From contig NC_058051.1 of the NCBI RefSeq assembly GCF_020085105.1, positions 23,625,455-23,689,454 of the forward strand: DNA of 64,000 nucleotides. The letters are read 5' to 3'. Below, piece after piece: positions 9,856 to 22,600 of this stretch. The translations under genes were made by a program, and so were the position numbers. Source of the DNA: Siniperca chuatsi (lineage: Eukaryota > Chordata > Actinopteri > Centrarchiformes > Sinipercidae). The notes beneath the pieces were generated by a model. That model saw only the letters and a program-made list of their open reading frames with translations. It did no database searches and was not told where the DNA came from. Each line of letters opens with the position of its first letter. Within the stretch, counting starts at the first letter, position 1.

Positions 9856-12630
9856 TGTGGAAATTTTGTCTTCAGCTCCCTAAAGACTGAAATTATTTCT
9901 TACATTACATGAAACTGTTTGACCTGGGTAACTGGTCTAAAGCTTCCCTCTACATTACAAAATCCACAAACGTTAGTCCTTAATTACCGAGCCAATTACT
10001 GCAACAAACTTTGAGCAAATCTAATCAAAATGACATCACGGTCCATACAAACTCAAGTGTTTTTGGGCTCTCTATTGTGGCAAATCTCGTCTGTAAGTGA
10101 GGATGAGACACAGACTGTTATGGATCACATACATGATAAGGGATTAGAAATGGACACTTGTCAAAATCAATTAGTTCACAGACAGATCATGGGGATTTCC
10201 TTGTGGCCTCGCTTCTACCTATCCTAAACAGAGAGAAGTTCATTTACTGTATGTTAGCTTTGAACAACACTCACACTCCCTAATAATAGGTTTCAAGTAC
10301 CTCTATGGTATGATGGACCTTTTATTAACAATGTAATTATTATACTGTATGAATAAATGTTTGCATGGTATGACTTAAACTACATATGTGTGTAAAGGTA
10401 AATCGTGGTAAGGTAATCTCAGATTTAAGGTCTGTATGACATAAGATAATGTTACATGAGACATGAAGTCAAGCACACTTTGATCAAGCTTTCTTAACTC
10501 AGCTTACTCATAACAAAGGCTTACCACACAACTAACTGATAAAGCAAACATACTGTTTTGATATAGTCTAAATGTATTTCCAGAGGGAACTCCACTGATT
10601 ACAGACATCAAAGTCAGTTTACTAGTCACTGAGATTTCAGAGAGGATGAATAATGAAAAGATGATATTAGTTGCATTATGGGAAATGTAGGATTCAGAGT
10701 TTCTGGAGGGGCTTGACCCATTCTAGCCAATAAAAAGCAGGGTATCTCAGGCACTGCTGCTTAGATTTTGTCAATTTGTTGTTAATCTGTCTCTTAATCT
10801 GAGTCCCCACACTTTATGGAAGTAGAATACTAAATATCGCTGATGTACTCCTTTTCCTGAAAGTTCCTGACCAGTCTGATGATCCACACAGGCCAAGTGT
10901 TTAGTTATCCCTGAAAGCTCTGACCTTCGGGTGCCAGGGTTATTTACTGCTACCCTGATTACTGTTTACATGCCTGCTTCAGTCTTACTGAAGCCTATAA
11001 TAAATGTGCACTAGTTAAATTCACTAATGATAGGCATTAGAATTTAGACGTCAAGAGGGCAATTATATTTGGGAAATGGGTGGAAACATCTAACAAGCTT
11101 TTGGCCTTGTTTGAGTGTTGGGCAGTGAAGTAGTCCATGGAAATTTGGAAATAACTACATGTTTTCAGTAGAATAACAGTGTCACTGTTAGTGGCTGCCA
11201 TAGCCATTGTTTACAGGTGAAAGCTTGGCCTGGCCCAATACCTTCCTGGCCCACGATATGTGCTGACAACAGGGATAGTGATAATCTTAGTTTAGAAGTG
11301 TCAAGGCCATCTGAGGTGTCACACTGGATTAAAATGATTCACACCCTCTGTTCTTACACAAGAGATATTTTAAATCTCACCCATATTTCATTTAATCATC
11401 TTACATAAGTTCTTTTCCTGTACCCAGGGCAGGGTTGCATTGACAGAATTGGCCCCAAGTAACTTTCAAGCCTGTGTCAACAGTGTTACTTCGTTTACTG
11501 TTTTAGCTCAGTAAAATAACAAGAGTCTACAGCCATGCTGTGCGGCTCTGTGAGGCTGTACTTGAGCTAAATGCTTACATCAGCATGCTGACATGCTTAC
11601 GATGATAATGCTAGCATTTAGCAGGTGTATTATTTACCATGTTCACTGTGTTGGTTTAGCGTGTGAGCAGGCAAACGTTTGCTAATTAGCACTAAACACA
11701 GTTCAGCTGAGGCTGACGCCAATGTCATGAGTTTTGCAAGTATTTGGTCATAAGTACTGGACAAAATGAAATTTTGACCAGATAAGAAATCAGGAGATCA
11801 GTGTTATTACAACAGATCATCCTCTTGAGAACCAGGAATAAATCAAAACTCACTTTTCCTCTAGCGCCACCCACTGGTCAGAGGATCGCTAGAGGAAAAG
11901 CCATAGGATTGTCAAAGACGTTAGAACATATCCTCTACAGACCTTGAATAGCTGTTGTAAATTTAATAACAATAGCTACATCTAATATTAGACTAGATAT
12001 TTCACTCTGAACCACAAATGTCAACTTAATGATGGCGCTAGAGGAAAAGTCAGGGGTTCACAAAAGTCAGTAGGATTAATCCTCTGGTGACCATGAATGA
12101 AGCAATCCGTGTAGGAGTTGTTGAGCTAGTTCCAATCTGGACCAAAGTGGTCTACTTAAAAAGAAGACTTAACAAGCATGTTAACATGCTAATACTTAAA
12201 ATGCAGTGAACTTTAAGCATGCCAGCTTATTAACTTTAAATACTAAATGGCTTAATGTAGCATGTTTGGCTAATGTCGATATGTTAGCATCTGAAGGTTA
12301 TGGTGTACAATCAGCATGTTAGCATATTATGCCAGTATTTAAGTCAAAGTACAGCTGAAGACAGAAATCGGGTCATTAGTTTCAGAAGTGTACTGTCATG
12401 AGCTTAGTGTTAGACAAGAGATTTTTTTTTTTAATTGTGGGGTGGGAGTTACCCATATAGCTATTGATGGGTTACTATTCCTGGCGTCACGCCTCAAGCG
12501 TGGCTAAAAGACAGTTCCCATAATTCACTGGCCCTTATTGTTAAGCAGGTATGAAACATAACTTGATTTGCAACTCAAAAGAACAACTCCCTTAATCTTA
12601 ACAGAGCATCCTACACTTTAAATTTTAGCA
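9856..12630. other. guca1b-ppp4r2 spacer
   Basis: Non-coding spacer between the guca1b start codon and the likely poly(A) site of ppp4r2. Its left part should hold the guca1b promoter; no TATA box was convincing. Its right part is largely a dispersed repeat (11508-12400). No exon-like frame was found. Confidence 0.5.
11508..12400. repeat. Dispersed repeat B, copy 1
   Basis: Shares long interrupted similarity with 45448-45935: AAGAGTCTACAGC, GAGCTAAAT, GCTAATTAGCACTAAACA, CAGCTGAGGCTGA, TTTTGCA-GTAT-TGGTCATAA, then variants of GATGGCGCTAGA-GAAAAGT-AGGG. This block type is common in teleost introns. It contains repeated GCATGTTAGCAT-like units and a perfect 14-bp inverted repeat (11853-11866 with 11887-11900). 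Boundaries are approximate and no terminal repeats were defined. Confidence 0.55.
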
Positions 12631-12636
12631 TTTATT
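12631..12636 (-). terminator. ppp4r2 candidate poly(A) signal
   Basis: AATAAA on minus, about 815 nt downstream of the ppp4r2 stop. The AT-rich stretch between would be its 3'UTR. Nearer non-canonical signals are possible. Confidence 0.4.
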
Positions 12637-13449
12637 GCTTTCCACGAATACTATGATACAAGCTCAAGCATTCAATTTCCAGTGATTATCAGTTCCACAA
12701 AGGCAGTGGACATGTATTACAAGTCTACAAAAACTGATTTACAGATACATACTGTAAAAATCCAAGCTATCAAAAAGGGACAGTTGTACAACTAAAGTAT
12801 GACATACAGAAAGTGTAAAAGTACCTTGTGTACTGTTGACAGATTGTGATGTAGAAATGGCTTCTCTTAAGCCAAACCAATATTCTATCTAACCAAACTG
12901 GTTACTACTGGCAATATTGTGTTGATATTGGCTTCATACAGCGACAAAGCAAAACTGTGACATTTTCCATATCCTTCAAGGGGTTAATGCAAACAACTGC
13001 AATATAATGTTAATAAGAAATACATTTTTATGGTATGTGCTTCATTGAAAAAGCAAACCGACATCTGTGAAGTGTTGTTTCACATTCTTAATGACGCGTG
13101 TCCTCAACAAATCATATCAATCAAAAAAAAAAAATCAGTTATCAAGGTTAAATTATAACACTTAGATATAAAAATCAGGAAAAAAAGATTAGAAAAACTT
13201 TTAGTCAGCAGTGAAAAAAGCAGAGTCTCCATTATCTTCTTTAAATCATTTCCTTCCAGTTTAAAGACCAGTGATGTGTGGCCTTGAATAGTTGAAACTG
13301 AGGTGGACAAAAAGATCCTATTATGATGAATCTCGAGGTCCACATCGCGCCTGGTGCTGATGTCTAAAGGTCCACAGTGCTACAGACATACCCTTGGTGT
13401 GGTATCATACAGTGTAAAAAAAAAGTCAGTTGACAGGCTGGGCTTTAAA

Positions 13450-16400
13450 TTAGTCATGTTCTCTTGGCTCTATTTCAGTCTTTGCGCTGCTTGAATTGTC
13501 AGCGCCACCCTCTGTTGACAAGACCAATGAATTAGTAGAAGAGGGGACCTGGTTGTCGATGGGTGGGCCTTCTCCATCAATGCTGCTACTCTTCTCCTTT
13601 TCCTGCTCAGAGCTTGTACTCTTCGCTGATGGAGCAGGCTGCTCAGGTTGATCCACAGTGCTGTCAATCTCCGGACAGTGGACATTCCCCCTCTCAGATG
13701 AATCTTCTTCCCTTTCAGAAGGTTCTGTCTGTGTGCTACTGGGCTCTGACAACCAAAGTAGACAACATTAGGGTTGCAACTAACAATTATTTTCATTATC
13801 AATTAATCGATCGGCGATTATTTTCTCAAATAATTGATTAGCCAAATATATTGAGTTTACTATCACAGAAGACTAAGGAAACCAAAAAACATACACATTT
13901 GAGAAGCTTAAACCAGATAATTTTGGAATTCTTTCTTAACAAATGACACAAAACGATTAATTGACTATCAAAATAGTTGCAGATTAATTAATTAATTGAA
14001 TATTTGTTGCAGCTCTAAACATTTCACTGTTACATTCTGAATAACAAACAGTCTGTGGGTGTTAACTAATACATTCAAGGCTATCGTTATTTGTAGGCCT
14101 TTGAAGCTGAATGCATAAATTTCAACTTCAGTGAAAAAAACTTGGAAACTGGCTTATTCCAGTATGAGGGAAATAATTGTGACTTGTGGCTACGTATTGT
14201 GCTCTTGTAGTCCAACATTAAACTAGGAGATATCTGAAGCAATTTAAGAGTTTAAGATATACTTAAAAGTTAGAGTAAAACCCTTGAAGCCTAAAAAGAC
14301 ACTTTGGCTCACAGTTACATGTGTAAATTACATTACCCACAATGCAACTTGACCACCAAAACAGACAACAGTGTTGTGCATTTATTCTAATACCCACATG
14401 TTAATATTTAAATTCTCCCATATTCACTTTGTGATAACAATAGCAGCCAAGAGATTTGCACTAGAGAGATCCACCTAAGCTACAGCATAGCCCTCTGTCT
14501 TTGAAGACACCACACATAGTGTATTGAAACACAAAAGTAATACTTAAGTATACATACATCAGCCTAAGTGAAGATGAGTTAACACTTACCATGATCCTCT
14601 AAAATAGCAGGTGTCTCACAAGATGTTCCACTTATGTACTCTTGACCACAAGAGTCTTTGGAAGACTCTGGTGTGTCTGACAAGCTCTCTGACCCTTTGC
14701 AACAAGATATCTCCTTTTCTTCACTTTCTGTTTCATCTTCTTCCTTTTTGTCAAACTTGAGCCTCTTGACCTCATGCTTGTCAGCGGCAGAATCCTCCTC
14801 CTCCTCTTCCTCTTCCTCCTCCTTGGGGTGTTTGTTCTTTATCCCGCTGTTTGGTGTAATTTCACCTTCTGATGGCGAGGAATCACTGCAGTAATGACAG
14901 AAACACAGGGAATCAGTTCGTCAAAATATATACTTAAGATTAAAGCAATGAGTAGTCATATATTCCTTTTAAAGACGTGGTCTTGAGAAGATCTGCTTAT
15001 GAAGGAAATGTCTCGGCTTGACATATTATCGGTGTCCCTGCATTTCAAATAAAAAAAATATTGAGTAGACTCACTCAGTATACTACACACTCACAGTGCC
15101 ACATATATACCGCACTTATTTCAATTACCTGATATGGTGCTCCTCCACTTCAGTTGTGGTTGTCTCTGGCTCTTTACTGACTGTACAGTCAGGGAGCCCG
15201 TTGGTCGAAAGCGAATGGCAGCTTGACAGCTTTGGTCTGTTGAGCGGTTTTGGTGTGCCTGGTCCATTTACAGTTTGACTGCAGAAAAAGAAAATTACCA
15301 TTTCTTATGCATGTCATATCACAAGATGGCAAATCAGCAGAACTACTAAGACCCAAACTGACAGGCAAGACATAACTGCCCTTACTATAACCTTACTAAC
15401 TAATTCAAATTTCCACTTGCTGGTGTATGAGGCAATTTTAGATTTGTGGAAGTCAATCACTGACAAGTATGTGGCTCCCACCTGTCTGAATATAGAGAAG
15501 AGTTACCAGGAAACATCACGCCATTCATTCTGTTTACACTGGATGCCCCATTTTTCCTTTGAAAGAAATAGAAAGGCACAAAAATAACTGGCTGTTAATT
15601 GTAACTTTGTAAGTGTGACTGAATAAGCAAATTCAAGGGAGCTGTCAATGTGCATCAGAAGCAGCTTAACAGAAATACTGCGGTCAGCAGAGCAAGGGGA
15701 GCAAAAGCTTAACAGCTGATGTACTTACTCTGATGTGGGGTACACACAGCTGACCACCATTACATTCTGCAATACATAAACAATAATATATATATTAGAA
15801 TTCAATTTAATGCCACGGAAAGTACATTTAAAACAATACTCCTTTATTGTTTATCTTGAGTGAAAGCGCTTAACATTACAGTTGGTGAACTTTTACAAAA
15901 AGTAGTGCAGTGTAGTGCTCACCTTCTCTAAACCCATAAGAAACTTCTCTGTTCCTGTATAGTTGCGCTTGGGGTCCGTTAGGAGTTCACATAGACGCTG
16001 GATGGTGAATGGGATTCTGGAAAGGTTATCAAGAGATATATTTAGGATTAGCCACACATAACCGTCTCACAGCCAGCATTAACACTTGCCAAACCTGGCA
16101 GCACTGGAGCTGAATGAGAAAAAACTTGGATCAATCCGGACAGACCTGGTCAACCTTAGTCACAAGTTCTGACATGAATAATTAATCATGATTGTTTGTC
16201 AACATACTGCTTCTTATATTCTAGGGGGAACGTTTATACAGTATTATGTTTTAATGTTAAGTTTAGATCTGACTGACTCATCAAGGAAAATAGCAATGGT
16301 TTCCTATTTGTTTTGTTGCTTGAAGCTATTTAAACCTAAGTAACTGTTGACTTTGGGTGTAAAGAGCTAATATTAATTTTCAAATCATTAAGTGATTTTG

Positions 16401-17668
16401 CTATGTGGAAACTTAAGAAGAAGGTTGTGAGGAAGGATTTGTTTGCGATTTGCAAACTGGCTTTACTCACCCATTGTAACCATCCACTATTTTTAAGATC
16501 CTCTTCTTCATCTCTTCGAAGGGAATATACTCTACATTGGGATTATGTGGCCCTCTCTGTTCTGGTGTTGAAGCCTGGAAATCATCCATGACTTTTTCCA
16601 ATTTAAACATGAAGTACGTTTTGAACTGTGACCACAGGATCCTAGAAGATATCGGAAATACAAGTCTGCATGTCAAACACACAAAAGAATGAAAAGTCTT
16701 TGAACACATTTGTACAAAAACGCTGATAAGTGTGACAAAAAAGTTCACCAAGCAGAAATCTGCTTTTGCAGGAAAACGGATGTCATCATTGCTGTGTGTG
16801 AAGATTTGTAGAAGTTTTAATGTTCTGCGTGAGCCCTTGTGGACTACTCACATTGGCTGCCCTGTCTTGGCAACATGACACAAGAATTGCTCTAGAACAG
16901 GACAGGTCTCTCTCTTGCCTTTCTTCTCAAAATCTGTAAATGCCCACATGAAAAACAGAAGAATTAGTTTATTGGTAATAACGTTAATCCAAACAGCACA
17001 CATATCTGACCCCAACAGTGTTTGTACCTGCATTAACCTTAACTTAAAGTTGAAATTTTTCAAAATGACCTAGAAGCATATGACCATTAGATAATGATGT
17101 ATTCTGTAAATTACTGTGGAAAAATGTTTCAGGCTAACGTTACTGCAGGTACATTAACTGCACGTTGGCAATGATATTGTAAAGTGTTGACTTATCAGCT
17201 GTGTCGAGTGAAAATGTGCTTAACATGGAAAAAAACAAGTTAAACGCCACATCATAAAATCGTCAAAATTTCAGTTAACTAAGTTAACTGGAAAGTTCTT
17301 GTAAAAGTTGGTAAGTAAATTAGCATGTTTACTGTGACGTTAGCCAGCTTGCTGTTTACATAATCTCTAACTATCAGTACCGGAATAAATGGGTCAAGGG
17401 TGTAAAATTGGACGAACTCTTGTTGACAATAACATTGAACTAGCTAGGCCAAGCAGAGTCAGATCAGATTGTCCCCAAGTGCCTCTACATGTTAATCGCT
17501 GTCAGTAAGCTAAATTACGGTAACGTAGTTAGCAAACATTAACGTTACAGATTTTGCTAGAAGCATCAAAACACATTTCAAAATCCTCCTCTAATAAACG
17601 ACAAATTATTCATTTGGATAACTGTAAATATTACCTTGAAACGCTTCCAATAACGCTTCGACGTCCAT
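13450..17668 (-). CDS. ppp4r2: Protein phosphatase 4 regulatory subunit 2
   Basis: Nine minus-strand exons: 17635-17668, 16852-16933, 16471-16641, 15923-16016, 15729-15766, 15482-15556, 15129-15278, 14590-14885, 13450-13745. Total 1236 nt and 411 aa, every junction GT-AG and in phase; human PPP4R2 is of similar length. PPP4R2 is a regulatory subunit of PP4, which with PP4R3 dephosphorylates gamma-H2AX and RPA2 and works in DNA repair and snRNP maturation. The conserved N-terminal half reads [78 protein letters not shown] and VMVVSCVYP. The C-terminal half is low-complexity and acidic, with a nine-glutamate run and the conserved KRLKFDK patch (a likely nuclear signal), ending PREHD. Apparently intact. 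A MITE lies just upstream of the final exon. Confidence 0.95.
13771..14017. mobile_element. hAT-like MITE copy (family A), near-complete
   Basis: The best-preserved copy in the window. Imperfect terminal inverted repeats are AGGGTTGCAAC (left) and GTTGCAGCTCT (right), and AACATT flanks both sides as a probable part of the target duplication. It sits in the last ppp4r2 intron, its left end about 25 bp from the final-exon acceptor. Confidence 0.65.
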
Positions 17669-18178
17669 TGCTGTGTCCAGTCACAGGCAGGAAATACTTG
17701 CTAGTTAGCAGTAGCAGGTAGCAATCCAACAAAGCTAGTGGCAGTGATGACTGCGCATGTCTAAAATTACGTATTCACATTCGCTGAAGACGCGTTCCAG
17801 TTTAACCTGAGATTAACAAAGCATTTGAATGCCCTGTTCCCCCGTAGCAACGGAATAAGGAGCCAGAATTGAAATAGCGCTTCTTCTTATAGCGCAAATA
17901 ATTACATTTTCAGTTAAAGTATGTGGCGACTTGAGTGACAGAAACTTCTGGATCGCTCTGATACGCTGTAGATGTCGCAGGCAGTCAGCAAGCGTCATCG
18001 TTTTTCTGTTGTGACGGCGCAAACCGGTGAAGCGGCCAATGAGTCAGCAGCTCATAGGGGTCAATTTTGCCTAACGAACCTATATATAACGATAACAGCC
18101 CTGGTGGAAACATCTGCACAGGAGGTCTGCTAGTTGTTTGTTTTTTTACTAAGTCAATCGGTTTTTTCAGAGGTAACA
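17669..18178. promoter_or_regulatory. ppp4r2/eif4e3 divergent promoter region
   Basis: Only 510 bp separate the two start codons, and the genes point away from each other, so both promoters must lie here or overlap the exons. An NRF1-like TGCGCATG is at 17752-17759 on the ppp4r2 side. A TATATATAA box at 18081-18089 is about 90 nt before the eif4e3 ATG and correctly oriented for it. No protein-coding signal was seen between. Confidence 0.6.
18081..18089 (+). promoter_or_regulatory. eif4e3 TATA-like box
   Basis: TATATATAA, about 90 nt upstream of the eif4e3 start codon, which predicts transcription starting near 18110 and a 5' leader of about 70 nt. Confidence 0.5.
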
Positions 18179-20656
18179 ATGGCAGTTCCAGTAGCTGCAT
18201 TACAACTGAGCACATCATCCAGCAGCCCTGTTCTGCTGGAGCACAACATTCACATCAGCGATTTGGGAAGGATTTCAAGTAAGAATGAAAACGACACTCT
18301 GCCTTTACATTCTCCGTGGACTTTCTGGCTTGACAGGTAAGACACTGCTTAGATATTTCTTTTCCTCCTTCGTTATGTTATTAATCTTTAGCCAGTGTCA
18401 AGTAGGTGAACTCTTTGTAGCTGACCTTTTAATGAGAACAAAGAAGGGAGATGACGAATTGATCAGGCCTGCTATAAGTCAGTCACTGCAACCTAAATAA
18501 CATTATAGGTGTGTTTAACAGCGACATAGAGATGATCTGTCTTAATATATCACAGAAAAATAATATCAAACAAACAGCCTGTTAATGGTGTTGATGCAGC
18601 TTTCCTGCCAACTTGTTTTCTCTCTGACCTACATACGCAAGTCCTCTACTTGGAAGGATCTTAAAATAAACAAAAGGGCGTAATTATGACTGGCGGGCTA
18701 AACATAATAACTCGACTTGATTTCAGACAAGGTCAGTTTGAGTTTCAGAATTAATGTAAAGTAATCACAAGTGACACTTACACAAGCCTCATCATCCACA
18801 GTGTGTACAAATCAGAGGGCACTGTGTTCAAATGGGGTCAGTGTTGTTTACTGTTTACTGGCTTATTTGTCATCTGATACCCCCCCCCCCACCTGTCTGC
18901 TCAGAGGGCAGCTAACTGAAACATGTCTGAGTAATGTACCACTGAAAGAAATCTATTTAGACAATGTCAACTTAGAAGACCTGAGATCTTCACAAGCTTG
19001 TCATTTTTAAACAAATAAATGGAATTTAATTAAATGTCTGTATCTGTTTGTTGTTGTTTTTTTGTCAGATCTCTCCCAGGAACAACAGCAGCTGAATGTG
19101 AGTCAAACCTGAAGAAAATCTACACCGTGGAGACCGTCCAGGTAAGATGCTTTACAGTCTTGATGCAAGAGCACAGCTCCAGCAGGCACAGTGTTGGTAC
19201 ATTCTGCAGCACTACGAGTGGAGCGACGACACATATCAGTAGCAACTCTGCTTATTTACACTCAAATCAGGATTATATGCTGAGGTGTTTTCCTTAGACA
19301 TTGCTGTTAGGAGTTTCTCTTTCTCCCAATACACCAAGGCCACAGCCAAACTTTAATAAGAAACTGAAACTTTGTTCTTCACTGATGTCTTTGTACTTGA
19401 CAGTAATCAGTATACTAAACAGGATTTAGTAGTATCACTAACACTAGTAGCATTCCTACAGGCTGTGATACAGGTCAAACCACATTATCAGCCTGTGGTG
19501 CAATTGCATTATTATATCATTATGTGCAATATATATATAGAGCTACTGACCATGTGTTAAGACAATATTACTGACGACCAGTATGTTATTTTTCATATTT
19601 CATAGTGATTATGGCAGGTTAAATAGTTCAAGTTCTCCTTTATGAATCCCTAACCACAACTGTGTTGGATAAGGATTCATAAATTTGTTTTTTGTGTCTG
19701 TGTTGTTAAGCGCAATGAGGAAAAGACCTTTGGCAGTGACTTTCTACACCTTAACAAATGTGACATATTAACAAGGCCAACTGTGTGTGCTCCCTGTGCC
19801 TGTTAATGGTTCAATAAAATAACTTGTTTCCTCTATTCACCTCGGCACTGGAGTAGAACTTTTGGAGAGTTTACAACAACATACCCGGCGTCTCCAGCTT
19901 GCCACTGAGATGTAGCTATCATCTGATGAGAGGAGAAAGAAAACCACTCTGGTAAGTTTAAATTCAAGATAAATGCGTGTGTGTGTTTATAGTATTTGAA
20001 GCTGTTTAAAATTGGTTTGTGTAATGTTGCCTACTGGTTTGCATACAGGGAAGAAGAAAGCAATGCTAAAGGTGGTGTTTGGAAAATGAAAGTACCCAAA
20101 GAATGCACTGTAAGTGACATAATCAATATAAGTATTTATTATGTACTATTTTCTTATTAATAATTTACTACTTAACAAATTTGTCTTCATATTTACAGTC
20201 TGTTGTGTGGAAGGAGTTGCTATTGGCTACTATTGGAGAACAGTTCAGTGATTATTGTGCCTCAGGTAAGTTTCTTGATATGTAATATGTACACCATACT
20301 GTAAGTCTGAAATGCATTAATGCCATTCCCTGTTGCTGTTCTTGCAGACGATGAAGTAGTCGGGGTCAGCGTCAGTGTAAGGGACAGAGAAGATGTCTTT
20401 CAGGTCTGGAATGGAAATGCTTCTTGTGCAAACGAGTCAAACATCTTAGGAAGGATCTATGAGCTCCTTCCACAAATACCTTTTAAAGCGGTGTTTTACA
20501 AACGTGAGTATTTTCTTGGAATATTAACAATGATAAATCATGGTTTTAAAAATGGATTGACAATAACACCATACAATGTGAGTAATTGTTCTTTTTGCTT
20601 ACATTTCAGCACACGAGGAGCACCACGCTTTTGAAGGAGGTCGATCAAGACATTAG
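18179..20656 (+). CDS. eif4e3: Eukaryotic translation initiation factor 4E type 3
   Basis: Seven plus-strand exons: 18179-18336, 19069-19141, 19857-19951, 20049-20109, 20199-20265, 20348-20503, 20610-20656. Total 657 nt and 218 aa, all in phase. eIF4E3 is the class III cap-binding protein; it binds m7G atypically and is described as a competitor of eIF4E1. The protein has a short variable N-terminus followed by the class-defining blocks [123 protein letters not shown], and ends [14 protein letters not shown] as in other vertebrates. The start ATG follows a TATA-like box. It looks intact, and the 3'UTR is about 2 kb. Confidence 0.95.
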
Positions 20657-22600
20657 CACATTTTGCACATCAGAACCCTTGAAATATACATGTTTTTTGC
20701 TTATTAACATGTTTTGGATAATATTTGGGTAAATTTTGAAGCAGTTGAGTTCATAGTTGCTTAATGTGTCATGTTAATTACCTCATAATGTAGCCCATGT
20801 ATTATGACTCTCAATCAATGGCATTTTTCATCTTCTGAGCACTACTGTCATTCATAACAATATCCAAAATACTTTTATTTTAGTGGAAAGCAAACACCAT
20901 TTTAGTTTGATTTTATCTATGGCAGTGTTTGTATGTTTTTATACTGCAAAATTTTGCAATGCCAAAAACAGCAGATCATGTACAGTCAGATTTTTTTAGA
21001 TGTATTATAGCATATTTTGTGCAGTTTCCTGAGCACAGATAAAGCTAGGTCTTTGAATTCAATCTCATTTTTGAAATCTAAGAGGAGGCCTAGTTCCACA
21101 AAGCAAACCTTTATCTTAACAATACATTACAAGGCTTTTCTAGTCAGCTCTTTTCTCTGTTTTGTATGTTACTGCCAAAATACTGTTGCCTATACTGGAG
21201 AACATAGATGTTTAGTATATGAGCAGAAAATTGCACATTCTTTTTTTATTTTCTTCTTTAGGATATGTGTGGATTGTGACAGGAACATGTTTTTGTTACA
21301 ATAAAATGACCTCGGTACGCAAAACATCATGAGTAGATGCTGAGACATATATGCAATCATTTTTTTTTATTCTGTAGAATTTGCAGCAAATCTGCAGTGT
21401 TGTGGTTGTCATCTGCTCCAAATCAAGCACTTTGTTTCTTACTGTGTGTGTAAGACACCAGACAAGTCCCTCCAGGATTATATGGAGTTGTGATAACTTA
21501 GACCAAATCCACTTTGGTTTTGTGTCACCTTTTCTGATGAAGTGTAAAGCTGTTTTTGATCATTTTGTTATGGATTTTTTTCTGCTTTTAATAGTAACTG
21601 AGAAGTGTAGATGACAAAGTTGAAAATATATGTGTTTTGTGTTTTCATCTCACCTGTGTTAAAACTACATTTGTGAAGCGTACCCTTTGTCGATAATACT
21701 GGCCCCCAGGGGACATTATGAACAATAAACACGCCAAAAAAAGGAAGGGACACACAAAAAAAACATGTTGCTCTCAAACTCTCACTTTCCTTGAGGGACT
21801 GGTTTGGGCCTATTTTAGTGTATTTGAAGTGATGTGACATATTGAAGTGATGCAACCACTGCAGCAGGGTCAAATCTGTATGTAACATGTTAATCAGAGA
21901 TGGTTTTTACCACTGCTGCACCAAAACAATTTCAGTGTCTCTCAAATCCATAGGTTTAAAGTTTTTTTTTTTTTCCCCTGTGGTCTTACAATGTAAAAGG
22001 CTGTATTTGTATCATTGCAAATCATAAACATATTAGGGAAATGTTTCAACATAGGAAGCTGTGTGTTTGTGTGTGACAGAGCGTATGAATGAGGGAGTGA
22101 CACTGACTATTCAAGGCTGCACTGAGTACTAGTACTATAATACTTGAACATTTGAGGTCATTTCTACGTAGCTATGGAGTATGCATTGAAACCCATAGAA
22201 AGACTGCTGCTATGATTCATGTCAAATGTTTATGTATTTATGATGCTCGTGTCTTGGCTTGGATTCTCTGCTAAAGAATATTCACAGGAGGAGTTTTCAG
22301 ACCACCGACTTTGCCAAACTTGCTTTATTTTCCCTTTACTCTTCTTCATGTAACAATGTTATAAGCTCATACTGTACTGTAGGATACAAAAATAACAATA
22401 CTGTATCTTTGCACATATACAGTTGACCACTCACTTCAGATCTCAGACCTTGTAACTGATTGTTGATCTTGGATGGTGCCTTGTGTTTACCAGCAGTTTA
22501 GAATGTCATCTGTGTCCAGCATGTTGGAATTGTACATAGTCATGTTTCTCTAGTAGTTTTACAGGTGTTTGAGAAATAAAAACAACTAAACTTTCACATT
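20657..22600 (+). other. eif4e3 3'UTR
   Basis: AT-rich sequence after the eif4e3 stop with AATAAA hexamers at 21300-21305 and 22575-22580, suggesting short (about 0.65 kb) and long (about 1.9 kb) 3'UTR forms. No coding frame with family similarity. Confidence 0.5.
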
